This document shows positions 35,529 to 44,305 of a stretch of 64,000 nt of DNA, piece after piece. A program made the translations under genes and the position numbers. How positions within the stretch are numbered: the first letter of the stretch is position 1; each line of letters opens with the position of its first letter. The stretch lies in assembly GCF_002019855.1 (NCBI RefSeq), contig NZ_CM007717.1, positions 4,302,657 through 4,366,656 of the forward strand, in the 5' to 3' direction. The DNA is from Streptomyces antibioticus (GTDB taxonomy: Bacteria; Actinomycetota; Actinomycetes; Streptomycetales; Streptomycetaceae). The notes below the pieces were generated by a model. It did not search any database, had not been told where the DNA came from, and saw only the letters and a program-made list of their open reading frames with translations.

Positions 35529-36440
35529 CTACGCGGCGACGAGATACGAGAAGACGGACTCGAGGGACTCGTCGGACGGCGAGACCGTGAGCAGCCGGAT
35601 GCCGTGGTCCTTGGCCACGCGAGGCAGCAGGGTCGTGAACCGGCCGAAGTCGACGGCCTGGACGCGCAGCGCGTTCTCCGCGAGGTCGACCTCGATGCCG
35701 GAGGTGGACGGGTCGGCGATGAGGGCGGCCGCGAGGGCGCGGTCGTCGCTGGAGCGCACCAGGTAGCGGTGCGGGCGGTCGGTCATCAGCCGGCGGATCT
35801 TGCGGAAGTCGCCGCTGGCCGCGTGCCGTCCGGCGACGACGACCTCGATGTGCCAGGCGAGCTGTTCGACCTCTTCGAGGATGTGGGAGGAGAACAGCAC
35901 GGTGCGGCCCTCGTCGCCCATCCGCCGCAGCAGGTCCATGAGCTGCATGCGCTGGCGCGGGTCCATGCCGTTGAAGGGCTCGTCGAGCAGGAGCAGCGAC
36001 GGTTCGTGGACGAGCGCGCTGGCCATCTTCACGCGCTGCCGCATGCCCTTGGAGTACGTGGAGATCTTGCGGTCCTGCGCGTACTCCATCTCGACCGTGG
36101 CCAGGGCGCGCTGGGCCGCCTTGGCCCCCAGGCCGTGGAGTTCGGCGTTGGCGACGACGAACTCGCGGCCGGTGAGGAAGTCGTACATCGCCTCGCGCTC
36201 GGGGACGATGCCGATGTGCCGGTAGATCTGCTCGTTGCGCCAGACCGGCCGGCCGTCGAGGGTGACGGTGCCGGTGGAGGGGGCGAGGAAGCCGCCCATC
36301 ATGTTGATGAGGGTGGACTTGCCGGCGCCGTTGGGGCCGAGCAGGCCGGTGACGCCGGGGCCGATGCTCATGGTGATGTCGTTGACGGCGACCACATTGC
36401 CGAACCAGCGGGAGACGTGGTCGATCTGGAGCGTGGTCAC
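35529..36440 (-). CDS. ABC transporter ATP-binding protein (second pair)
   Basis: 303 residues. Walker A GPNGAGKST near residue 40, Q-loop region HIGIVPEREAMYD, signature TYSKGMRQRVKMASAL (SKGMRQR in place of LSGGQ), Walker B LLLLDEPFNGMD, H-loop VLFSSHILEE. A 90-residue C-terminal extension is typical of NatA/antibiotic-export ATPases. GTG start overlapping the previous stop (GTGA). Confidence 0.92.
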   Translation of the reverse strand: MTTLQIDHVSRWFGNVVAVNDITMSIGPGVTGLLGPNGAGKSTLINMMGGFLAPSTGTVTLDGRPVWRNEQIYRHIGIVPEREAMYDFLTGREFVVANAELHGLGAKAAQRALATVEMEYAQDRKISTYSKGMRQRVKMASALVHEPSLLLLDEPFNGMDPRQRMQLMDLLRRMGDEGRTVLFSSHILEEVEQLAWHIEVVVAGRHAASGDFRKIRRLMTDRPHRYLVRSSDDRALAAALIADPSTSGIEVDLAENALRVQAVDFGRFTTLLPRVAKDHGIRLLTVSPSDESLESVFSYLVAA

Positions 36441-37345
36441 AGGCCCACCTTCCGGTAGCGGCGGATCAGAAGGCCGTAGGTGGCGGCGATCAGGCCGAGG
36501 GTGACGAGGACATAGACGACGCCCTCGCCGTGGGACGGGCCGATGCCGCCGGGGAACGTCGAGGCGGCGCCGAGGAACGCGGACTGCACGCCGTCGATGA
36601 GGGTCACCGGGGAGAACAGGCCGATCCAGGGGACCGCGCCGGTGCTGTTCTGCGCGTCGGCGATGGCCTGGAGGGTGGAGACGGCGCCGTAGGAGATGGT
36701 CATCACGGCGATGACGGCGGCGATGCCGAAGCCGCGGCGCGGGGTCACGGCGGCGATGACCAGGCCGATGCCGGCGAAGAGCAGGGAGAGCAGTGCCACG
36801 GAGACGAGTCCCTGGGCGAATCCCTCGGTCTGGTCGGCGAAGTCGAGCTTGGCCAGCAGCGCGCCCACGTAGAGCACGAGGAGGGGGGCGGCGGTGAGGA
36901 CGAACAGCGCGGAGGCCAGGGCCGCGAACTTCGCTCGGACGTAGTCCGCGGTCTCGATGGGCCGCGAGAAGTACAGCGGGACGGTCTTGAAGCGCAGGTC
37001 GCGGGAGACGGACTGGGGTGCCTGCGAGGCGACGTACAGGCTGATGACGGCCTGCATGATGATCGCGTAGCGGGTGTAGTCCACCGGGAGTTCCTTGGCC
37101 TTCGTGGCGACCGCGACGGCGACCATGATGGCCGCGGGGACGCACATCACCACGAACAGGAGCATGGGCAGCACCTTGGACTTCACCGAGCGGCCGAGGC
37201 CGTAGGAGCCGCGCAGGGACTGCGAGTAGAGGGACCGGCGGGCGTAGGCGCGGCCGAGGCGGGGGCCGTCGTAGCTGCGGTAGCCGATGTTGTGGATGCG
37301 GGTCTGGTCGCCCGAGGGGGCGGTGACCGGGGGCTCAACCGCCAT
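36437..37345 (-). CDS. ABC-2 type transporter permease (first pair)
   Basis: 302 residues starting at the ATG after AAGGAGG (MAVEPPVTAPSGDQTRIHN). An N-terminal cytoplasmic stretch of ~55 residues with GYRSYDGPRLGRAYARRSLYSQSLRGSYGLGR, then six membrane segments. The coupling motif RDLRFKTVPLYFSRPIETADYVRAK is the ABC-2 pattern. Overlaps both neighbours by a few bases, so a tightly coupled operon. Confidence 0.87.
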   Translation of the reverse strand: MAVEPPVTAPSGDQTRIHNIGYRSYDGPRLGRAYARRSLYSQSLRGSYGLGRSVKSKVLPMLLFVVMCVPAAIMVAVAVATKAKELPVDYTRYAIIMQAVISLYVASQAPQSVSRDLRFKTVPLYFSRPIETADYVRAKFAALASALFVLTAAPLLVLYVGALLAKLDFADQTEGFAQGLVSVALLSLLFAGIGLVIAAVTPRRGFGIAAVIAVMTISYGAVSTLQAIADAQNSTGAVPWIGLFSPVTLIDGVQSAFLGAASTFPGGIGPSHGEGVVYVLVTLGLIAATYGLLIRRYRKVGL

Positions 37346-38306
37346 GGCCGACGGCCTCCTTCCGCTGCTCGTCGCTGTCCTTGAAGACCTCGGAGATGTG
37401 GTGCCGGCGCTGTTCCATGCGGACCAGGCCGAGGCCGAGGTCGGCGACCACGTCCCGTACGACGTCGTAGGTCTCCTCGCCCTGGGCGGTGAGCAGCAGG
37501 ACATGGCCGGCGCCGGGCAGGCCGGTGGCGGTGTCGAGGAACTCCACGCCGCGTGCCTGGAGGGCCTCACGCACCGCGCGGGTGCCGTCCGGGTGGGTGT
37601 CGGTGTCGGTGACCTCGATCGCCAGGGTGGCGGTGGTCTGGGTGAAGTCGGTGGTGGAGCTGGAGCGCAGCAGCTTGCCGCCGTCGACCACGACGACGTG
37701 GTCGCAGGTGCGTTCCAGTTCGCCCAGGAGGTGGGAGGTGACCAGGACCGAGATGCCGAAGTCGGTGTAGATACGGCGGATCAGACCGAGCATGTCGTCG
37801 CGGCCGACCGGGTCGAGGCCGTTGGTCGGCTCGTCGAGGAAGACGAGCTGCGGGTCGTGCACCAGGGCCTGGGCCAGCTTGACGCGCTGCTTCATGCCGG
37901 TGGAGTAGCCGCCTATGGGGCGGTAGCGCTCCTCGTACAGCCCGACGTGGCGCAGGGTGTCGGCGGTGCGCTCGCGGGCGGCGGTGGGCGGCAGGCCGGA
38001 CATCCGGGCCATGTGCACGACGAACTCGGTGGCCGAGACGTCGGGCGGCAGGCAGTCGTGTTCCGGCATGTAGCCGACGCGCTCGCGGATGGCGGCGCCC
38101 TTGGTGGCGACGTCCAGGCCGAGCACTTCGGCGCGGCCCTCGCTCGCGGGGGACAGACCCAGAAGGATCTTGATCAGTGTGGACTTGCCGGCCCCGTTGG
38201 CTCCGACGAGTCCGGTCACACCGGGCCCGACGTCCACGGAGAGCCGGTCAAGAGCGGTCACCCGGGGGAACCGCTTGCTCAGGCTTTCGGTCGCGATCAC
38301 AGTCAC
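37335..38306 (-). CDS. ABC transporter ATP-binding protein (first pair)
   Basis: About 323 residues. Walker A GANGAGKSTL, signature GYSTGMKQRVKLAQAL, Walker B LVFLDEPTNGLD, H-loop VLVTSHLLGE. C-terminal regulatory extension of ~110 residues. Start: GTG at 38306 (TVIATESLSKRFP) seems best; another GTG lies 27 bases upstream. No ribosome site is visible, and TACATT sits 7-12 bases before 38306, so a leaderless transcript is possible. First gene of the four-gene ABC operon. Confidence 0.9.
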   Translation of the reverse strand: MTVIATESLSKRFPRVTALDRLSVDVGPGVTGLVGANGAGKSTLIKILLGLSPASEGRAEVLGLDVATKGAAIRERVGYMPEHDCLPPDVSATEFVVHMARMSGLPPTAARERTADTLRHVGLYEERYRPIGGYSTGMKQRVKLAQALVHDPQLVFLDEPTNGLDPVGRDDMLGLIRRIYTDFGISVLVTSHLLGELERTCDHVVVVDGGKLLRSSSTTDFTQTTATLAIEVTDTDTHPDGTRAVREALQARGVEFLDTATGLPGAGHVLLLTAQGEETYDVVRDVVADLGLGLVRMEQRRHHISEVFKDSDEQRKEAVGHGG

Positions 38307-38560
38307 ATCGACGAATGTAGTGACGCACGCCACGGAATTCGTCAGACCTCAGAGCTGTCCTCGCCTCAGACCTCAGATGTACGGGCCCGTAGGGGACCCC
38401 CTGCCTGAGAGCTACGGCCGTGATCCACCCGTGATCCACCCCTCGGGGCAGACGGCCGCCGTCCGCCCTATTGACGCTTTCTCTAACAAGTGCCAGATTC
38501 GGGCGGGGTCAGGTTACGGACACGTACCGCAATCAGCGCGGACCGCTGGGACGAGGTGGC

Positions 38561-39415
38561 ATGACGACGGCAGTGACACACGGACTCTCCGCGGACCTGC
38601 GGGGATTCAGGCGGGTGCAACGCCTGGCCTACGAGTGCGCCGAGGCGGTGGCGGCCCGGCTGGAGCCCGGGGTGACGGAGCGCGAGGCGGCCCGGATGCA
38701 GCGGGAGTGGCTGAGCGAGCGGGGCGTGAAGGACTGGTTCCATCTGCCGTTCGCCTGGTTCGGCGACCGCACGGCCTTCACCGACTTCCGGATTCCGCTC
38801 CAGTTCTTCCCCACCAACCGGCGGCTGGAGCCGGGGATGCCGTACATCCTCGACATGGCCCCCGTACTGGAGGGCTACACGGCGGACATCGGCTACTCGG
38901 GCGCGCTCGGCGCGCACCCGGTGCAGGAGCGGCTGATGGACGATCTGCAGGCGCACCGGGAGCTGATCCTGCGCGAGGTGCGCGAGCGGCGGCCGCTGCG
39001 CGAGATCTACGCCGACGTGGACCGCCTCATGGTCCGCCAGGGGTACGCCAACCGGCATCGCGCGTACCCCTTCGGCGTGATCGCGCACAAGGTGGACCGG
39101 GTGCGGCAGAGCCGGTTCTCGCCACGGCTGTTCGGATTCGGCGCGCAGGCCCTGAAGGGGCTGGCCGCGGACGCGCTGCACGGCCATCGCGAGGGCTGGT
39201 CGCCGCTGTGGTCGCCGTACCGTTTCTCCGACCATCCGCCGCAGCCGGGCCTGTGGGCGGTCGAGCCGCATCTCGGATTCAGGGGCACGGGCGCGAAGTT
39301 CGAGGAGATCCTGGTGGTCACCGACTCCTCGGACCCCGAGGAGAGCGCGTTCTGGCTGGACGACGACCTGCCGCACGTGCGGCGCTGGGCGGAAGGGAAG
39401 GCGGAGGCGGAGTGA
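38561..39415 (+). CDS. M24-family metallopeptidase-like protein
   Basis: 284 residues. Pita-bread fold with candidate metal ligands Asp in YILDMAPVLEG, Asp in YTADIGYSG, His in GVIAHKVDRV, Glu in AVEPHLGF and Glu in FEEILVVTD. It is shorter than aminopeptidase P and lacks an N-terminal creatinase domain. ATG with GAGGTGG upstream. Its stop overlaps the start of the hydrolase-SDR fusion (GTGA), so the two proteins probably act together. Substrate unknown; some M24 proteins in this position are not peptidases. Confidence 0.8.
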   Translation: MTTAVTHGLSADLRGFRRVQRLAYECAEAVAARLEPGVTEREAARMQREWLSERGVKDWFHLPFAWFGDRTAFTDFRIPLQFFPTNRRLEPGMPYILDMAPVLEGYTADIGYSGALGAHPVQERLMDDLQAHRELILREVRERRPLREIYADVDRLMVRQGYANRHRAYPFGVIAHKVDRVRQSRFSPRLFGFGAQALKGLAADALHGHREGWSPLWSPYRFSDHPPQPGLWAVEPHLGFRGTGAKFEEILVVTDSSDPEESAFWLDDDLPHVRRWAEGKAEAE

Positions 39416-41169
39416 CGACGCTGAAGGGGGCGCGCGAGCGCCGGGTGCGCACCGGGGGCATCGAGCTGAGCGTGGCCGAGCTGGGGGGTCCCGGCCGGCC
39501 GACGGTCGTGCTGGTGCACGGCTACCCGGACAGCAAGGAGGTGTGGTCGCAGGTCGCGACCCGGCTGGCCGGGGACTTCCACGTGGTGCTGTACGACGTG
39601 CGCGGCCACGGCGGCTCCACCGCGCCGAAGCCGCTGCGCGGCGGGTTCACCCTGGAGAAGCTGACGGACGACTTCCTGGCGGTCGTGGACGCGGTCAGCC
39701 CGGACCGCCCGGTGCACCTGGTGGGGCACGACTGGGGTTCGGTGCAGGCGTGGGAGTTCGTCACGGTGGCGCGCACCAAGGGCCGGATCGCGTCCTTCAC
39801 CTCGATGTCCGGTCCGTCCCTCGACCACTTCGGGCACTGGATCAACTCCCGCCTCAAGCGCCCCACTCCGCGCAGGATCGGCCAACTCCTGGGCCAGGGC
39901 GCCAAGTCCTGGTACGTCTATCTGCTGCACACCCCGGTGGTGCCCGAACTCGCCTGGCGCGGACCGCTCGGCAAGCGCTGGCCGGGCATCCTGCGCCGCC
40001 TGGAGAACGTCCCGGGCGGCGACTACCCGACGCCCTCGCTGCCCTCGGACGCCGCGCACGGCGCCTGGCTCTACCGGGACAACGTCCGTTCCCGGCTGGC
40101 CCGTCCACGTCCCGACGCGCACGCGCACGTGCCGGTGCAGCTCGTCACGCCGCTGGGCGACGCGTTCCTCTCGGAGCGCCTCTACGACGAACTGGAGCAG
40201 TGGGTACCGCGGTTGACCCGGCGGACGATCCCGGCGAAGCACTGGGTGCCGCGGACCCGTCCGGACCAGCTCGCCTCCTGGATCACGGAGTTCGTCACCT
40301 CGGTCGAGGGCGGCCGGACCGAGCAGCGGGCCACCGGACGCCACGCGGACCGTTTCGGCGGCCAGTTGGTGCTGGTGACCGGCGCGGGCAGCGGGATCGG
40401 ACGGGCGACCGCGTTCGCGTTCGCGGAGTCCGGGGCGCGGGTGATCGCCGTCGACCGGGACGCGGAGAGCGCGGCCCGCACCGCCGAACTGGCCCGGCTG
40501 ATCGGCGCCCCCGAGGCGTGGGCGGAGACCGTGGACGTCTCCGACGAACAGGAGATGGAGAAACTCGCCGCCAAGGTCCACTCCGAGTACGGGGTGTTGG
40601 ACGTGCTGGTGAACAACGCCGGTATCGGGATGTCCGGTTCGTTCTTCGACACGACGTCCGACGACTGGCGCCGGGTGCTGGACGTCAACCTGTGGGGGGT
40701 CATCCACGGGTGCCGGCTGTTCGGGCGGCGGATGGCCGAGCGCGGACAGGGCGGCCATATCGTCAACACCGCCTCGGCGGCGGCCTATCAGCCCTCCCGC
40801 GCGCTGCCCGCCTACAGCACGTCCAAGGCGGCGGTGCTGATGCTGAGCGAGTGCCTGCGCGCCGAACTGGCCGGTCAGGGCATCGGAGTTACGGCGATCT
40901 GTCCGGGACTCGTCAACACCAACATCACATCCACGGCGACCTTCGTCGGGGTGGATCCGACGGAGGAGAAGCGCCGGCAGAACCGCTCGTCCCGGCTGTA
41001 CGGCATGCGCAACTACCCGCCGGAGAAGGTCGCGGAGGCGATCCTGCGCTCCGTGGTCCGCAACGAGGCCGTGGTGCCGGTGACCCCGGAGGCGCGCGGC
41101 GTACACGCGCTGGCGCGGTTCGCACCGGGGGTGTTGAGGCGCATAGCGCGCATGAGCCCTCCGGTGTAG
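39412..41169 (+). CDS. fused alpha/beta-hydrolase and short-chain dehydrogenase/reductase
   Basis: 585 residues, two enzymes in one chain. Residues ~1-295: alpha/beta-hydrolase with HGYPDSKEVW and VGHDWGSVQAWEF; the HDWG form puts Asp at the nucleophile elbow, as in epoxide hydrolases and haloalkane dehalogenases. A late His lies in IPAKHWVPRT. Residues ~310-585: classical SDR with TGAGSGIGRATA (cofactor), LVNNAGIGMSG and the catalytic S...YxxxK in NTASAAAYQ...AYSTSKAA. The fusion suggests that hydrolysis yields an alcohol or diol that the SDR oxidises. Substrate unknown. GTG start overlapping the upstream M24 gene. Confidence 0.9.
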   Translation: MTTLKGARERRVRTGGIELSVAELGGPGRPTVVLVHGYPDSKEVWSQVATRLAGDFHVVLYDVRGHGGSTAPKPLRGGFTLEKLTDDFLAVVDAVSPDRPVHLVGHDWGSVQAWEFVTVARTKGRIASFTSMSGPSLDHFGHWINSRLKRPTPRRIGQLLGQGAKSWYVYLLHTPVVPELAWRGPLGKRWPGILRRLENVPGGDYPTPSLPSDAAHGAWLYRDNVRSRLARPRPDAHAHVPVQLVTPLGDAFLSERLYDELEQWVPRLTRRTIPAKHWVPRTRPDQLASWITEFVTSVEGGRTEQRATGRHADRFGGQLVLVTGAGSGIGRATAFAFAESGARVIAVDRDAESAARTAELARLIGAPEAWAETVDVSDEQEMEKLAAKVHSEYGVLDVLVNNAGIGMSGSFFDTTSDDWRRVLDVNLWGVIHGCRLFGRRMAERGQGGHIVNTASAAAYQPSRALPAYSTSKAAVLMLSECLRAELAGQGIGVTAICPGLVNTNITSTATFVGVDPTEEKRRQNRSSRLYGMRNYPPEKVAEAILRSVVRNEAVVPVTPEARGVHALARFAPGVLRRIARMSPPV

Positions 41170-41176
41170 CGGACTT

Positions 41177-41203
41177 GGGGCGTGGCTCCTGAAGTCACGC
41201 CCC
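41177..41203 (+). terminator. terminator after the hydrolase-SDR gene
   Basis: GGGGCGTG pairs with CACGCCCC (8 bp, 11-nt loop), 8 bp past the stop. Confidence 0.55.
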
Positions 41204-41222
41204 GTCAGATGAGGTTGACGAA

Positions 41223-41297
41223 AGGTCCACACGCGGCGGCCAGTTGTCCACAGATTCTCCAATAACCCTGTGGATAAACGGAGTTGGCTGTGGACCA
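41223..41297. other. DnaA-box cluster C
   Basis: TTGTCCACA at 41244-41252 and TGTGGATAA at 41269-41277 (both perfect), with weaker AGGTCCACA at 41223-41231 and TGTGGACCA at 41289-41297, all within 75 bp upstream of kptA. Confidence 0.65.
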
Positions 41298-41353
41298 AAC
41301 CTCGGACGCAAAACCTTGTGCGTGATCCATGTCTCTCCCGTCATGCTGAGGAC

Positions 41354-41917
41354 ATGAATGACAAGGAGATGGACGACAGACGCACGGTCAAGGTGTCGAA
41401 ATACCTCTCGAAGCACCTGCGCCATCAGCCGGAGCGCATCGGGCTCACCCTCGACCCGGCGGGCTGGGTCGAGATCGACGACCTGATGGCCGCCTGCGCC
41501 GCGCACGGCTTCCGTTTCACCCGGGCCGAGCTGGACCATGTCGTCGCCGCCAACGACAAGAAGCGCTTCGCGATCGACGGCACCCGCATCCGCGCCAGCC
41601 AGGGCCACAGCGTCGAGGTCGAGCTGGGCCTGCCCCCGGCGACGCCGCCGGCGTACCTCTACCACGGGACCGTGGCGGCCTCCCTGGACGCGATCCGCGC
41701 CGAGGGGCTGCGGCCCATGAACCGGCACGACGTGCATCTCTCCCCGGACCGCGAGACCGCGACCCGGGTCGGCGCCCGCCGGGGCCGCCCCGTGGTGCTC
41801 TCCGTGGACGCCGCCGCCATGCACCGTGACGGCCATGTCTTCCAGGTGAGCGCGAACGGCGTGTGGCTGACGAAGGCCGTACCGCCCCGCTATCTGAGGT
41901 TTCCCTCGCCGCACTGA
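41354..41917 (+). CDS. kptA: RNA 2'-phosphotransferase (Tpt1/KptA)
   Basis: 187 residues, typical KptA length. N-terminal RNA lobe VSKYLSKHLRHQPERIGL (conserved Arg-His-Arg), then YHGTVAASLDAIRAEGLRPMNRHDVHLSPD, the ADP-ribosyltransferase-like NAD site. Transfers an internal 2'-phosphate from RNA to NAD. Bacterial substrates are uncertain, since bacteria lack the fungal tRNA splicing route. ATG at 41354 near GCTGAGGAC. Expression region contains DnaA-box cluster C. Confidence 0.93.
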   Translation: MNDKEMDDRRTVKVSKYLSKHLRHQPERIGLTLDPAGWVEIDDLMAACAAHGFRFTRAELDHVVAANDKKRFAIDGTRIRASQGHSVEVELGLPPATPPAYLYHGTVAASLDAIRAEGLRPMNRHDVHLSPDRETATRVGARRGRPVVLSVDAAAMHRDGHVFQVSANGVWLTKAVPPRYLRFPSPH

Positions 41918-41935
41918 CCCTGCATGATCAGTGGT

Positions 41936-42379
41936 ATGGACCACCTCCCCACCACCGAGGCCGCCGTCACCGCCCTGCGTGCCCTCGCCGACGCCTACGG
42001 GCGCGAGATCGAGGTCACCCATGACATCGGCGCCGACCGGACCTCGCGCCGTACAGCCGCGGGCGTCGGTGTCACCACCGACCCGGACGGCTCGCTGCCG
42101 CACGAGGCGTACGTGGAACTCGGAGGCAGCCCCCAGGTGAGCGTGCGGCTCTACCCGGACGACGACGCCCTGATCACCGTGGACGGCGTGCAGTGCCCCG
42201 ACATCGCCCGGGACGACGTGCCCGCCTTCCTCCGCTCCCTCTACGAGGACCACGCCTGGGTCACGGGCCGCCGCTTCCCGCCGAGCCACCATCTGATGGT
42301 GCCGCTGCCGGGCGACCGCGTGCACAAGGAGTTCATCGGCCTGCTCCTCAGCCCGTGGCTGGCCGACCGCGTACGGTGA
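41936..42379 (+). CDS. hypothetical protein
   Basis: 147 residues (151 if the ATG at 41924 is used). Mixed alpha/beta with DHLPTTEAAVTALRALADAYGREIE at the N-terminus and VSVRLYPDDDALITVDG in the middle; acidic and soluble. No ribosome site stands out. It follows kptA by 18 bp and is followed by a perfect parS site 3 bp after its stop. No family recognised. Confidence 0.7.
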   Translation: MDHLPTTEAAVTALRALADAYGREIEVTHDIGADRTSRRTAAGVGVTTDPDGSLPHEAYVELGGSPQVSVRLYPDDDALITVDGVQCPDIARDDVPAFLRSLYEDHAWVTGRRFPPSHHLMVPLPGDRVHKEFIGLLLSPWLADRVR

Positions 42380-42381
42380 GC

Positions 42382-42395
42382 GTTTCACGTGAAAC
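42382..42395. other. parS site (perfect consensus)
   Basis: GTTTCACGTGAAAC, identical to the Streptomyces ParB-binding consensus, in the 42-bp gap between two genes. Confidence 0.9.
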
Positions 42396-42421
42396 AGAGC
42401 CGTCGTCATACGCTCGGTGAC

Positions 42422-43324
42422 ATGACCCTGCGCCTGAGCACCGTGATCCTTCCGTACCTCCGCTGGAACGCCGGTGGGCGTTCGGCCTGGACACGTGCCG
42501 AACAGCTCGGCTTCCACACCGCGTACACCTACGACCATCTGTCCTGGCGCACCTTCCGCGACGGCCCCTGGTTCGGCGCCATCCCGACGCTCACCGCCGC
42601 CGCGGCCGTCACCGACCATCTGCGTCTGGGCACCCTGGTGACCTCGCCGAACTTCCGGCACCCGGTGACGCTGGCCAAGGAGCTGATCTCCCTGGACGAC
42701 ATCTCCGGCGGCCGGGTCACGCTCGGCATCGGGGCGGGGGGCACCGGATTCGACGCCACGGCGCTCGGCCAGGAGCCATGGACGCCGCGCGAGCGGGCCG
42801 ACCGGTTCGCCGAGTTCGTGCCCCTGCTCGACCGGCTGCTCACCGAGGACTCCGTGTCCTACGAGGGCGACCACTACGCGGCGCACGAGGCGCGGAACAT
42901 CCCCGGCTGCGTCCAGCGCCCCCGGCTGCCCTTCGCCATCGCCGCGACCGGACCGCGCGGACTGCGGCTCGCGGCCCGCCACGGCCAGGCATGGGTCACC
43001 ACCGGCGACCCCCGGCTGTACGAGAACGGCACCCCCGAGCAGTCGGTTCAGGCCATTCGCGGCCAGGTGGAGCGGCTCACCGACGAGTGCGTCGCCCAGG
43101 GCCGGGACGTGAACGAGCTGGACCGGATCCTGCTCACCGGGTTCACCCCGGACCGTTCCCGCCCGCTGGAGTCGGTGGGCGCGTTCGTCGACTTCGCGGG
43201 CCGGCACAAGGAACTGGGCTTCACGGAACTGGTGATCCACTGGCCCATCCCGGACTCCGACTTCGCGGCCGACGAGAAGGTCTTCGAGCAGATCGCCATG
43301 GACGGCCTCTCCCAACTGCGCTGA
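42422..43324 (+). CDS. LLM-class F420-dependent oxidoreductase
   Basis: 300 residues. Luciferase-like TIM barrel: EQLGFHTAYTYDHLSWR near the N-terminus, LGTLVTSPNFRHPVTLAKELISLDDISGGRVTLGIGAG in the middle, and FAIAATGPRGLRLAARHG later. This is the pattern of F420-dependent (MSMEG-type) members. Likely reduces or oxidises a small molecule with coenzyme F420. ATG at 42422, 26 bp after the parS site. A strong terminator follows. Confidence 0.88.
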   Translation: MTLRLSTVILPYLRWNAGGRSAWTRAEQLGFHTAYTYDHLSWRTFRDGPWFGAIPTLTAAAAVTDHLRLGTLVTSPNFRHPVTLAKELISLDDISGGRVTLGIGAGGTGFDATALGQEPWTPRERADRFAEFVPLLDRLLTEDSVSYEGDHYAAHEARNIPGCVQRPRLPFAIAATGPRGLRLAARHGQAWVTTGDPRLYENGTPEQSVQAIRGQVERLTDECVAQGRDVNELDRILLTGFTPDRSRPLESVGAFVDFAGRHKELGFTELVIHWPIPDSDFAADEKVFEQIAMDGLSQLR

Positions 43325-43339
43325 CCTGTCCCCCGGGAC

Positions 43340-43375
43340 GAGACACCGGGCACCCTTCCGGCCGCCCGGTGTCTC
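43340..43375 (+). terminator. terminator after the F420 oxidoreductase gene
   Basis: GAGACACCGGGC pairs perfectly with GCCCGGTGTCTC (12 bp, 12-nt loop), 15 bp past the stop. Confidence 0.75.
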
Positions 43376-43427
43376 ATGTGTGCGGGCTCTCGCCCGACCG
43401 TGCGGGCATATGCGCGAGAATGGCCCG

Positions 43428-44297
43428 GTGACCTCAGCGACTCGACAGCCCGAGACCCCGACCGCCGGCCTCCCGCCCCGGCTGATCGCCACCGATCTCG
43501 ACGGCACCCTGCTGCGCGACGACAAGTCCGTCTCACCGCGCACCGTCGCCGCCCTCGCCGCCGCCGAGGAGGCGGGCATCGAGGTCTTCTTCGTCACCGG
43601 CCGCCCGGCCCGCTGGATGGACGTCGTCAGCGACCATGTCCACGGCCACGGCCTGGCGATCTGCGGCAACGGCGCCGCCGTGGTCGACCTCCACGGCGGC
43701 CCCGGCAGCCACCGGTTCGTCAAGGTGCGCGAGTTGGAACGCGCGAACGCCCTGGACGCCGTACGGCTGCTGCGCGACGCGGCGCCCGGCACCATGTACG
43801 CCGTCGAGCAGACCTACGGCTTCTACCAGGAGCCCGCGTACCCGAAGATGCACATGGAGATCCCCGACTCCCTCGCGCCCGCCGAGGACCTGCTCGGGGC
43901 GGACGCGCCCGGGGCCCATGAGCCGGTGCTGAAGATCCTCGCCTTCCACCCCACGATCGACCCCGACGCCTTCCTCACCCTGGCCCGGCTGGCCATCGGC
44001 GACCGCGCCAACGTCACCCGGTCCAGCCCCAGCGCCCTGCTGGAGATCAGCGGCCCCGACGTCTCCAAGGCCAGCACGCTCGCCCTGTGCTGCGCCGAAC
44101 GCGGCATCTCGCACGAAGAGGTCGTCGCCTTCGGGGACATGCCCAACGACGTCGAGATGCTGACCTGGGCGGGGCGGTCCTTCGCGATGGGCAACGCCCA
44201 CCCGGACGTCCTCGCGGCGGCCTCCGGACAGACGGTCGCCAACAACGAGGACGGCGTGGCCGTCGTCATCGAGCGGCTCCTCGCCGAGCACGGCTGA
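43428..44297 (+). CDS. HAD-superfamily Cof-type phosphatase (paralogue)
   Basis: 289 residues from GTG at 43428; an ATG at 43410 would add six residues. Motif I LIATDLDGTLLRDD, motif II FFVTGRPA, motif III Lys in ISGPDVSKASTLALC, motif IV GDMPNDVEML. It shares the whole layout of the protein at 32822-33619, with a longer cap (HMEIPDSLAPAEDLLG). Substrate unknown, probably a phosphorylated metabolite. Ends 8 bp before the convergent M23 gene. Confidence 0.9.
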   Translation: MTSATRQPETPTAGLPPRLIATDLDGTLLRDDKSVSPRTVAALAAAEEAGIEVFFVTGRPARWMDVVSDHVHGHGLAICGNGAAVVDLHGGPGSHRFVKVRELERANALDAVRLLRDAAPGTMYAVEQTYGFYQEPAYPKMHMEIPDSLAPAEDLLGADAPGAHEPVLKILAFHPTIDPDAFLTLARLAIGDRANVTRSSPSALLEISGPDVSKASTLALCCAERGISHEEVVAFGDMPNDVEMLTWAGRSFAMGNAHPDVLAAASGQTVANNEDGVAVVIERLLAEHG

Positions 44298-44305
44298 CCG
44301 GCCCC

